Source: Magnetospira sp.
GTDB taxonomy: Bacteria > Pseudomonadota > Alphaproteobacteria > Rhodospirillales > Magnetospiraceae
DNA: 5,286 bases
Direction of reading: 5' to 3'
Assembly (NCBI GenBank): GCA_028277325.1
Contig: JANQGL010000047.1
Location: forward strand, 1-5,286
How positions within the stretch are numbered: position 1 is the stretch's first letter; every line of letters begins with the position of its first letter. Below are positions 1 to 5,286 of the stretch, piece after piece. The position numbers and the translations under genes were made by a program. The notes under the pieces are model-generated. The model was not told where the DNA came from. It worked only from the letters and a program-made list of their open reading frames with translations, and searched no databases.

Positions 1-1647
1 ACGCTGCCGATGCTGATCGGCTCGGGCAGCGCCATCGGGCTGCAGGCGTGGGTGATGTCCCTGGCCTCCAAGGGGGTCGAGGACCGCATGCTGTTCGGCC
101 TGATCGCGGCCATCGTCATGGCCGTGGTCCTGGTGCTGTTCCTGATCGAGGGCGGGGTGCGGGCGTGGCCCAAGGCCGCCCGGTGGGTCATCCTGTTCGT
201 CCTGCCCCTGATCTTGATGATCGTGCTGGCCGGTTTCGCCCTGTACGACCTCGATCATGAGGGGCTGGAGCGGCGCTCGACCGCCACCCTCATCCCGGTG
301 GCGCTGGCCTTCGGGCCGATGGTCGCCTTCCTGGCCCTGTTCGGCATCTTCACCCTGATCCTGTGGGGCGTGAACGGCCTGACCGAGCTGGCCGGGACCG
401 AGTTCGACTTCAAGGCGGTGTCGTTCTGGATCGCCACGGTGATCTGGGTGGCGGGCGTGATCGTGCTGTGGATCCTGGGCGGTCGGTGGCTGCGCGACAT
501 CCGCATCCCGGAGGAACCGGACAGCTTCATCGCCCGCCAGCGCCACGCCGTGCGCCTGTTCGACGACGGCACGCTGACGCCGGACCTGGACGACAAAGGC
601 AACCCGGTCGAGGACCGGAAGCTCTATCCCGCCGGCCGGCGCAAGCTGGCGCGGCTGTGGTGGACCGGCGGCGGCACGATGGCGGTTCGCTCCGACCGCT
701 ACGGCCTGACCTTCCGCCCCGAGGGCGGCGACGAACAGCAGGTGCCGGCACCGCTGGCGCCCATGCGGCTGTCGGAATACCTGGATTTCCTGACCGCCAC
801 GGTGACCGACGCGGGCGGCGCCACCGGCTCGTTGCGGACGGCGCGGGTCGACCGGCAGAACGACGTGTTCCTGCCGCCGGGTGCGACGTTCTCCTCGCAC
901 GGCGATGCCGCCGACACCGAGGATGAGGTCCGCGAGCAGACCCGCAAATTCGACAAGCTCCGCGCGGAAGACGACGAGGACGACGGCTACGCCCTCTATC
1001 ACGCGACCAAGTCCTGGCAGTCGGTGCGCACCGGCAAGTCCAGCATCATGCCGCGCCCCTTCGCCGACGTCGAAGCCGCCGCCGGCGCCTTCGAGAGCGC
1101 CGACGGCTACGCCTACGTCGTCGAGCCGGGCCGTCAGGACAGCGAGCAGTCGATCATGGCCCTGGCCGGCGACTTCGGGGCGCTGCTGTGCCTGGGCGCC
1201 ATGGGCCACATCGACCCGCCCGCGTCCACCGGTGGGGATGACGGCCGTGTCTTTCAGGTGTTCCGCAACTGGAACCTCGACCGCCGCCGGGTCAACGAGT
1301 GGCGCATGCTGGTGGCCGGCAACGCCCGCACCGAGAAGACCACCGTCGAGGCCTATGACGACGCGCTGCCGCCCGCGCCCTACGGCCCCACCGCGCCGAA
1401 AAGCTGGCTGCACCCGATGATGGCGCAGGGCAACCGCGCGGTCATAGAAGCGGCGGAGACCGCCATGCGCGGCCTGGGTTGGGTGCCCCTGCTGCGCACC
1501 TGGCTCGACCGCATCGAGGACCCCAACGTCGATGCCCTGGACGAGACCGATCCGGGCGACGACGCCTTGTCCAACCGCACGCTCAGCCGGGCCATCGCCT
1601 ATCTGTTCGACCGGCCCGATCCGGCCCGTCGCGCGGCAGGGCCGTAG
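1..1647 (+). CDS. Multi-pass membrane protein with large soluble C-terminal region, 5' truncated, function unknown
   Basis: The frame is open from the first base to the TAG at 1645-1647. An ATG at 10 gives 545 residues, but only nine bases precede it, with no ribosome binding site, so the gene most likely begins upstream of the window. Counting from that ATG, four strongly hydrophobic segments lie at about residues 27-46, 58-79, 94-121 and 139-158. The last is followed by a basic stretch (RWLRDIR). The remaining 380 or so residues are hydrophilic, contain an acidic cluster at 320-325 (EDDEDD), and have no motif I recognise; the Trp-rich segment near FRNWNLDRRRVNEW is distinctive. This topology suggests an inner-membrane anchor carrying a soluble domain. 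The stop lies 2 nt before the next start, so it is probably co-transcribed with the tail genes. Whether it serves the tail, anchors it, or is a host gene that leads the operon cannot be decided here. Confidence 0.85.
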   Translation, partial: TLPMLIGSGSAIGLQAWVMSLASKGVEDRMLFGLIAAIVMAVVLVLFLIEGGVRAWPKAARWVILFVLPLILMIVLAGFALYDLDHEGLERRSTATLIPVALAFGPMVAFLALFGIFTLILWGVNGLTELAGTEFDFKAVSFWIATVIWVAGVIVLWILGGRWLRDIRIPEEPDSFIARQRHAVRLFDDGTLTPDLDDKGNPVEDRKLYPAGRRKLARLWWTGGGTMAVRSDRYGLTFRPEGGDEQQVPAPLAPMRLSEYLDFLTATVTDAGGATGSLRTARVDRQNDVFLPPGATFSSHGDAADTEDEVREQTRKFDKLRAEDDEDDGYALYHATKSWQSVRTGKSSIMPRPFADVEAAAGAFESADGYAYVVEPGRQDSEQSIMALAGDFGALLCLGAMGHIDPPASTGGDDGRVFQVFRNWNLDRRRVNEWRMLVAGNARTEKTTVEAYDDALPPAPYGPTAPKSWLHPMMAQGNRAVIEAAETAMRGLGWVPLLRTWLDRIEDPNVDALDETDPGDDALSNRTLSRAIAYLFDRPDPARRAAGP

Positions 1648-1649
1648 CC

Positions 1650-2543
1650 ATGGCCGAGACCGCGATGCTGACGGCGCTGAGCGATTTCCTGGCGGGGCTG
1701 GCCGGCCTCGCCCCGGCCCCGGCGCGGGTCGGCGTGATCGCGCCCGTCGACAGCGCCCAGGATCTGCCGGCCGTGGTGCTGGAATTCCTCGAGGTCTCGC
1801 GCCTGGAGATGGGTCTGGGCGGCGGCGTCGACACGGTCGAAGGCGCCCTGGCGGTGCAAGCCGAGGTCTCGCTGACCAACCCGACCCTGCCCGACGTGCC
1901 GGACCTCGACCTGCTGAGCGAGGACCGCACCCGCCTGACCCTGCCGCATGGCGGGCTGGTGCGGGCCGACGGCACCCAGGGTGAGCTGGGCACGGCCGAC
2001 ATCCAGGTGCAGCGCGGCGGTCAGGCGCTGACCCTGACCGCCACGCCGACGACACAGAACCAGTATTCGGCCGATCCGCTGACCGGCCGCCTGACCTTCG
2101 GCTCGGCCCAGCCCGCCTCCGGCACCATCCGCGCCAACTACTTCGTCGGCGCCTGGGAGCGGGAGATGGTGCGCCTGGAGGGCCTGTTGCGGATGACCGT
2201 GCTGGACACCGCCGGCGCCGACGTGGCCGCCGTCTCAGACCAGGCCATCGCCGCGCTGACCGGTGCGGCGCGCCCGGCCGGCCTGAAGCGGATCGCGCTC
2301 GCCCGCCTGGGGCCGGTCGGTCCGGTCGACCCGGACCGCGCCCAGGCCCGCGCGCGCGAGGCGGATTTCCGCTTCGCCTACGACCACGTGGCCGACCGGC
2401 CTGTGTCCGCCGGTGGCCTGATCGCCCGCGTACCGATCACCATCACCCTGAGGACCGTCACCATCGACCCCGGCACCAACGTCGCGGTCGACGGAGTCGA
2501 GACCGACACCGAGACATTCGTTGGCCAGGAAGGGGATGCATAG
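1650..2543 (+). CDS. Putative tail terminator/completion protein (unrecognised family)
   Basis: The gene encodes 297 residues and starts at the ATG 2 nt after the upstream stop, behind a modest GGCAGGG at 1635-1641. It ends with a TAG abutting the sheath start. I do not recognise the family. An N-terminal helix-like stretch is followed by LPAVVLEFLEV from residue 39. Residues 114-170 look like a beta-rich insert containing YSADPLTGRLTF (139-150), a pattern common in phage and surface beta-domains. A C-terminal portion has FRFAYDHVADRPVSAGGLI from residue 240, then alternating hydrophobic beta-strand sequence. A closing 'aromatic-x-Tyr ... GGxI ... beta-strand' pattern, together with a location directly upstream of the sheath, is where myovirus-type tails usually encode the terminator or a head-tail connector. 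That role is an inference from position and weak pattern. Alternatives are a baseplate component or an accessory protein specific to this lineage. About 300 residues is longer than typical terminators, and the beta insert could account for the difference. Confidence 0.8.
   Translation: MAETAMLTALSDFLAGLAGLAPAPARVGVIAPVDSAQDLPAVVLEFLEVSRLEMGLGGGVDTVEGALAVQAEVSLTNPTLPDVPDLDLLSEDRTRLTLPHGGLVRADGTQGELGTADIQVQRGGQALTLTATPTTQNQYSADPLTGRLTFGSAQPASGTIRANYFVGAWEREMVRLEGLLRMTVLDTAGADVAAVSDQAIAALTGAARPAGLKRIALARLGPVGPVDPDRAQARAREADFRFAYDHVADRPVSAGGLIARVPITITLRTVTIDPGTNVAVDGVETDTETFVGQEGDA
2527..2536 (+). promoter_or_regulatory. Ribosome binding site of the sheath gene
   Basis: AGGAAGGGGA lies inside the last codons of the preceding gene, 7 nt before the sheath ATG at 2544. 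It is the most purine-rich Shine-Dalgarno-like element in the window, which fits a protein needed in many copies per tail. It also confirms the chosen start, since stop and start codons are directly adjacent (TAGATG). Confidence 0.6.
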
Positions 2544-3977
2544 ATGACTGAAAGCATCGGCGAGATGATCCTGCCGGGAACCTATATCGAGGTCCGGGCG
2601 GAGGGGCTGATCGGCGTCGGCGGCATCGCCACCGGCAACATCGGCATCGTCGGGACGGCCGATCGCGGTCCCGTGAACCAGGTGGCGGTGCTCGGCTCCT
2701 ACGCCGACGCGCTGGCCGTGTTCGGCACCTACGGCCCCTGGCCGGCGGATGCGTCGGCGACCGAGCACCTGACCCTGGTGCGCACGCTGGAGCAGGCGTT
2801 CCGGGGCGGCGCCGCCACCGTGCACGCGGTGCGGGTGGCGAACCTCGGCGACGGCGTCACCATGAACGCCATGACCTGGGCCGTCGCCACCGGCGGCACC
2901 CCGGCGTTCACGCTGACGGCGACCTCGCCCGGCACCTGGGCCAATGACATCGCCGTGGCCATCCAGGCGGCGACGACCACCGACCCGATCCGCCTGACGC
3001 TGATCCATGGCCGGCTGCGTGAGACCCACGAGGCGGCCGACGCCGAAAGCCTGGCGCGCGAGATCAATTCGGAAAGCGCGCTGGTCCGCGCCGGCGCCGT
3101 CGCGGCCGGGCAGGAGGCCGCCCAGCCCGACACCGTGACGGCGGCCACCGGCAACGATGTCGGCGGACCGGACGGCGCCGGCGCCATGGGTGCCCTGATC
3201 CCGCAGATCGCCGAGGGTCTGGCGCTGCTGGAGAGCCGGCCGGTCAACATCCTGCTGGTGGCCGGCTACGGGGCCGACACGGTGGCCGGCACCGTCCTGG
3301 CGCACCTGGAGCGCACCGAGAACGACGGCCGCGAGCGCATCGCCATCCTGGGCACGCGCGGCGACAGCCTCGCCCAGGTCGCTCAGGACGCCGACGCCGT
3401 CTCCAACAAGCGCATCGTGCTGGTGGCACCGGGCATCGAGGCGGGCGACGCCGCCAGCGACGGCGCCTCGGTCGATCTGCCGCCGGCCTATGCCGCCGCG
3501 CTGGTGGCCGGGCGGCTGTCGGGCCTCGCGCCGCACATCAGCCTGACCAACAAGGACGTACCGGCGTCGGGCCTGACCACGGTCTACTCGCGCGCCCAGC
3601 AGAAGGTGCTGCTGGGCAACCGCATCATGGTGCTGATGCAGAACCTCGGCTACCGGGCGCTGCGCGGCATCACCACGGACACCGGGGCCTTCACCCAGAT
3701 CTCGGTGCGCCGCATCGTCGATTACGCCAAGGCCGGCGTGCGCAAGGGCGCCAACCCCTATATCGGCCGGCTCAACAACATCCGCGTGCGGGCGGCCCTG
3801 AAGGCCACGCTGGACGGCTTCCTGGCGCAGATGGTCCAGGACGAGATGCTGGTCAGCTACCAGTTGGACGTCAGCGCCACGCGCGCCCAGGAGATCAACG
3901 GCATCGCCGCCGTCACCCTGACGCTGCGGCCGACATTCTCCATCGATTTCGTCCGCGTCACCATGATCCTGGAATGA
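2544..3977 (+). CDS. Contractile tail sheath protein
   Basis: This 477-residue protein is the contractile outer sleeve of a phage-type tail, assembling as stacked rings around the tube. The N-terminus has the hallmark PGTYIEV (residues 11-17), then a GVGGIATGNIGIVGTADRGP stretch corresponding to the usual 'I..V.T...GIVG...RGP' of sheath proteins, followed by a 'V...S..D....FG.YG' segment. The middle holds SPGTWANDI (128-136), a conserved sheath motif. It then gives an alternating strand/helix region (VNILLVAGYG, RIAILGTRGD) matching the Rossmann-like sheath core. The C-terminal domain includes NLGYRALRGIT from 367, ISVRRIVDYA from 386, and a terminal beta arm ending in FSIDFVRVTMILE, which in this family links neighbouring subunits. 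Length is normal and the frame is intact. There is a single sheath gene, as in phages and PBSX-like elements, rather than the several sheath paralogues of PVC/Afp-type injection systems. Family assignment is secure from motifs; the particle type is not. Confidence 0.95.
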   Translation: MTESIGEMILPGTYIEVRAEGLIGVGGIATGNIGIVGTADRGPVNQVAVLGSYADALAVFGTYGPWPADASATEHLTLVRTLEQAFRGGAATVHAVRVANLGDGVTMNAMTWAVATGGTPAFTLTATSPGTWANDIAVAIQAATTTDPIRLTLIHGRLRETHEAADAESLAREINSESALVRAGAVAAGQEAAQPDTVTAATGNDVGGPDGAGAMGALIPQIAEGLALLESRPVNILLVAGYGADTVAGTVLAHLERTENDGRERIAILGTRGDSLAQVAQDADAVSNKRIVLVAPGIEAGDAASDGASVDLPPAYAAALVAGRLSGLAPHISLTNKDVPASGLTTVYSRAQQKVLLGNRIMVLMQNLGYRALRGITTDTGAFTQISVRRIVDYAKAGVRKGANPYIGRLNNIRVRAALKATLDGFLAQMVQDEMLVSYQLDVSATRAQEINGIAAVTLTLRPTFSIDFVRVTMILE

Positions 3978-3980
3978 GCG

Positions 3981-3986
3981 GGGAGG
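3981..3986 (+). promoter_or_regulatory. Ribosome binding site of the tube gene
   Basis: GGGAGG lies in the 19-nt gap after the sheath stop, 10 nt before the ATG at 3997. It supports that ATG over the one at 3974 that overlaps the sheath stop in another frame. Confidence 0.55.
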
Positions 3987-3996
3987 CTCCCGAGAG

Positions 3997-4491
3997 ATGG
4001 CAACCAACGTCTATCGCGGCTCCGACGGCACGATCTCCGTGGCGGTGGAGTCCACCGCCGAGGGCGACCTCGCGGCCGCCGTCGACGAGACCTACGGCCT
4101 GGCCCCGATCGGCCGCGTCACCGGCGTCACGGTGCGCGTCACCAGCGAGGTCAAGCCGTTCCACGAACTGGGCCAGCGCTTCGCCACCGAACTGCGGCCC
4201 GGCAACATCAACGTCTCCGGCACCATTGAACGGGCGCACGTCAACGGCGCGCTGCTCGGCCTGATGCTGGGGCCGGCGGCGCAGACCCGACCGCCGGGCA
4301 GCTTCGCCAGCCCGGCCTTCAACCTGTCGCTGCAACTGGAGAACCCGGCGCTGCCCGACAACCGCTCCACGGTGACGGTGATGGGCGTGAAGCTGGACGA
4401 ATGGGCCTATGGCATCCCGGAGGACGACTTCGTCATGGAGAAGGTCGGCTTCCAGGCGCTGTGGGTGAAGGTCGAGGACGCGACGGCGTGA
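3997..4491 (+). CDS. Tail tube protein
   Basis: This 164-residue protein sits immediately downstream of the sheath gene, the normal place for the inner tube subunit of contractile tails. The sequence is dominated by short alternating beta-strands (ISVAVEST, VTGVTVRVTSEVKPF, NINVSGTIERA, STVTVMGVKL). This fits the beta-barrel fold whose hexameric rings stack to form the tube. The segment PFHELG (54-59), then ELRPGNINVSGTIERAHVNG ending at G84 and a hydrophobic LLGLMLG, matches the pattern of tail-tube families in which 'G.I.R..V.G.L' leads into a short helix. The C-terminus (DEWAYGIPEDDFVMEKVGFQALWVKV) also looks like the closing strands of such a protein, in which a late 'E.V.F.A' segment is common. 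Length is typical. The role is inferred from pattern plus synteny rather than from a diagnostic catalytic motif. A baseplate tube-initiator is a less likely alternative because of the direct sheath-to-chaperone context. Confidence 0.85.
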   Translation: MATNVYRGSDGTISVAVESTAEGDLAAAVDETYGLAPIGRVTGVTVRVTSEVKPFHELGQRFATELRPGNINVSGTIERAHVNGALLGLMLGPAAQTRPPGSFASPAFNLSLQLENPALPDNRSTVTVMGVKLDEWAYGIPEDDFVMEKVGFQALWVKVEDATA

Positions 4492-4511
4492 TCGGTCGGC
4501 ATCACCGAAAC

Positions 4512-4518
4512 AGGGAGG
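4512..4518 (+). promoter_or_regulatory. Ribosome binding site that sets a GTG start for the chaperone gene
   Basis: AGGGAGG lies 8 nt before the GTG at 4527 but only 2 nt before the in-frame TTG at 4521. Normal Shine-Dalgarno spacing therefore favours the GTG. The in-frame ATG at 4401 lies inside the tube gene and has no comparable site. Confidence 0.6.
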
Positions 4519-4526
4519 CCTTGTCC

Positions 4527-5006
4527 GTGAACCATGTCCTGACCGCCGCCGACCTGCTGGCCGGCGCCCACCAGACCCACCGGATCGACGTGCCGGCGGA
4601 CCTTCTGCCGGACGCCGACGACCCCGGCGGCTCGGTGGTGCTGCGGCCGCTGACGGTGCGGGACGTGCAGCGGATCACCACGGCGGCCAGAGAGCAGAAG
4701 GTGCTGACCAGCGTCCTGATGACCCAGCAGGCGCTGGTCGAGCCGGCGTTGACGGTCGAGCAGGTCTCGGCCCTGCCGGCCGGGCTGGTGCGGTTCCTGG
4801 TCGGCGAGGTCAACCGCATCAGCGGATTGGCGATGGGCGAGGACGACCTGGAGGCGACCATCCGCGCCCCCCTGGCCCGCGCCTGCTTCACGCTGTCGCG
4901 CGAGTTCGGCTGGACGCCGGAGCAGTGCGCCGGCCTGACCCTGGGGCAGGTGCTGCTGTACCTGGAGATGCTGGGCCGGGGCGAGACCCCGGAGGGGCTG
5001 CCATGA
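4527..5006 (+). CDS. Tail assembly chaperone-like protein (XkdN/gpG-type)
   Basis: With the GTG start the product is 159 residues, with no membrane segment or signal peptide. From residue 39 it reads LRPLTVRDVQRI. A mostly helical stretch with alternating Leu/Val follows, including LPAGLVRFLVGEVNRISGL, and near the C-terminus it reads REFGWTPEQ (W129, P131) followed by LTLGQVLLYLEML. This composition and the 'aromatic-x-x-x-E-G-W-T-P-E-x-(x)n-L-T-L-x-Q-V-L-L-Y-L' ending resemble phage tail assembly chaperones, small helical proteins that coat the tape-measure protein during tail assembly. Its place straight after sheath and tube is where PBSX-type and myovirus modules carry this gene. Such a chaperone is usual in phage-type tails and not a typical component of PVC/Afp-type injection systems. 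Many such genes make a second, frameshifted product; I see no convincing slippery heptamer. The stop overlaps the next start (ATGA), which implies translational coupling. Confidence 0.75.
   Translation: MNHVLTAADLLAGAHQTHRIDVPADLLPDADDPGGSVVLRPLTVRDVQRITTAAREQKVLTSVLMTQQALVEPALTVEQVSALPAGLVRFLVGEVNRISGLAMGEDDLEATIRAPLARACFTLSREFGWTPEQCAGLTLGQVLLYLEMLGRGETPEGLP
4991..4997 (+). promoter_or_regulatory. Ribosome binding site of the last gene
   Basis: GGAGGGG lies within the final codons of the chaperone gene, 5 nt before the ATG at 5003. With the ATGA stop/start overlap it supports a genuine start here and coupled translation from the chaperone gene. Confidence 0.55.
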
Positions 5007-5286
5007 CGGCCGTCCGCACCGCGTTCGACCGGGGCGCCAACGTCCTGATCCGCGCCGGGACCGACCTGCGCGCGGCGGGCGACCGGCTGACCGCCCTGAC
5101 GGCGGACCTGGACGAGCCCCTGTTGCTGGGCGCCGACGGCTTCGCCGATCTGGCCAATCCGCACCCGCCCCGCCCGCCGCCAGCCGCGCCAGGGCGGCGG
5201 CCAGACGGTCGTCGGCGGCGTCCGGGTCGACCAGATCGGCGAAGCCGTCGGCGCCCAGCAACAGGGGCTCGTCCAGGTCCGCCGCC
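5003..5286 (+). CDS. Start of an unrecognised tail-module gene; only the first 50 codons are reliable
   Basis: An ATG overlaps the chaperone stop by 4 nt, with a good ribosome binding site. The frame stays open to the window end. The first 50 residues (5003-5152) read as an ordinary helical, Ala/Asp/Leu-rich protein and include DEPLLLGADGFADL. After 5153 the plus-strand frame turns into an Arg/Pro-rich sequence (for example RRPDGRRRRPGRP) typical of antisense reading of a GC-rich gene. The base sequence there is the reverse complement of coding sequence, including a copy of 5100-5153. Read on the minus strand, residues 51-76 continue as VDPDAADDRLAAALARLAAG and a few further residues, which is far more plausible. 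The gene is therefore probably broken by a fold-back junction at 5153/5154. Position after the chaperone suggests a further tail-assembly gene or the tape measure; nothing in the 76 recoverable residues identifies it. Confidence 0.6.
   Translation, partial: MTAVRTAFDRGANVLIRAGTDLRAAGDRLTALTADLDEPLLLGADGFADLANPHPPRPPPAAPGRRPDGRRRRPGRPDRRSRRRPATGARPGPP
5100..5153. repeat. Left arm of a 54-bp perfect inverted repeat
   Basis: Bases 5100-5153 are the exact reverse complement of 5231-5284. Beyond the arm, 5099 mismatches 5285 (A versus G on the same strand sense) and 5098 again pairs with 5286, so the repeat may extend past the window. The arm is coding sequence of the last gene, with no transposase or integrase signature next to it. 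Confidence 0.95.
5154..5230 (-). other. Inverted 77-base spacer carrying the apparent continuation of the last gene
   Basis: Read from 5230 down to 5154, these 77 bases complete one codon and then give 25 open codons, in phase with the reading frame carried by the right repeat arm. The resulting peptide (VDPDAADDRLAAALARLAAG, then GAGADW) joins smoothly to DGFADL at the end of the left arm. The junction with the left arm is a TGGCCA palindrome at 5151-5156. This is what a template-switch fold-back would leave: about 77 bases of true downstream sequence, read in the wrong orientation. Confidence 0.7.
5231..5284. repeat. Right arm of the 54-bp perfect inverted repeat
   Basis: This arm is the exact reverse complement of 5100-5153 and ends two bases short of the window end. 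On the minus strand it encodes the same DLDEPLLLGADGFADL peptide as the left arm does on the plus strand, in the frame that continues into the spacer. Confidence 0.95.

Noticed and set aside
10..12. ATG at 10 as the true start of the membrane protein
   Set aside because: The frame is open to base 1, no ribosome binding site fits in nine bases, and the gene probably extends upstream of the window.
2235..4007. 590-codon open frame on the minus strand opposite the sheath gene
   Set aside because: It is a shadow of GC-rich coding sequence. Its product is Gly/Arg/His/Gln-rich and low in complexity, with no fold-like pattern, while the plus strand encodes a clear sheath protein.
3974..4264. Plus-strand frame starting at an ATGA overlapping the sheath stop
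   Set aside because: It lies within the tube gene in another frame, encodes a Ser/Pro/Arg-rich product, and lacks a ribosome binding site at normal spacing.
4492..4508. Small hairpin TCGGT ... ACCGA in the gap between tube and chaperone genes
   Set aside because: It has only a 5-bp stem with a 7-base loop and no following T run. It is too weak to call a terminator and expected by chance at this GC content.
4940..5010. Possible programmed frameshift joining the chaperone to the next frame, as in phage G/GT proteins
   Set aside because: No X-XXY-YYZ slippery heptamer is visible near the 3' end. The following frame has its own ATG and ribosome binding site, so stop/start coupling explains the overlap.
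4407..5261. 284-codon minus-strand frame at the right end
   Set aside because: It is a hybrid created by the fold-back. Its first ~35 codons (5261-5154) are the inverted true continuation of the last gene; the rest is antisense to that gene and to the chaperone gene.

Overview
The window is a GC-rich (roughly 70% by eye), tightly packed, single-direction stretch with strong G/C third-position bias. This fits an alphaproteobacterium of the Rhodospirillales/Azospirillum kind, but no taxonomic marker is present and the assignment is an inference from composition only. All six supported genes lie on the + strand and read as one operon. Gaps are 2, 0, 19 and 35 nt, and the last pair overlaps by 4 nt (ATGA). 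No promoter, terminator, tRNA, CRISPR array or insertion sequence is visible.

Layout: (1) 1-1647, the 3' part of a membrane protein with four hydrophobic helices followed by about 380 soluble residues, not recognised; (2) 1650-2543, an unrecognised 297-residue protein whose position and C-terminal pattern suggest a tail terminator or completion protein; (3) 2544-3977, a contractile tail sheath protein; (4) 3997-4491, a tail tube protein; (5) 4527-5006, a tail assembly chaperone-like protein; (6) 5003 onward, the start of an unrecognised gene.

The sheath, tube, chaperone order is the one seen in myovirus-type tails and in PBSX-like defective phages (XkdK, XkdM, XkdN). The core is therefore a phage-type contractile tail: a prophage, a tailocin, or a domesticated contractile injection system. 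The sheath would surround the tube, the chaperone would coat a tape-measure protein presumably encoded downstream, and gene 2 could cap the tube. The large multi-pass membrane protein joined to the front of this operon is not part of a standard tail module and is the best candidate for something unusual in the biology.

The last 187 bases form a large imperfectly bounded palindrome: 54-bp perfect inverted arms (5100-5153 and 5231-5284) around a 77-base spacer. Read on the minus strand, the spacer continues the open frame of gene 6 naturally. On the plus strand it gives an Arg/Pro-rich nonsense tail. The simplest reading is a fold-back (inverted chimera) at the end of a contig, so plus-strand sequence after 5153 should not be trusted as the true downstream sequence.
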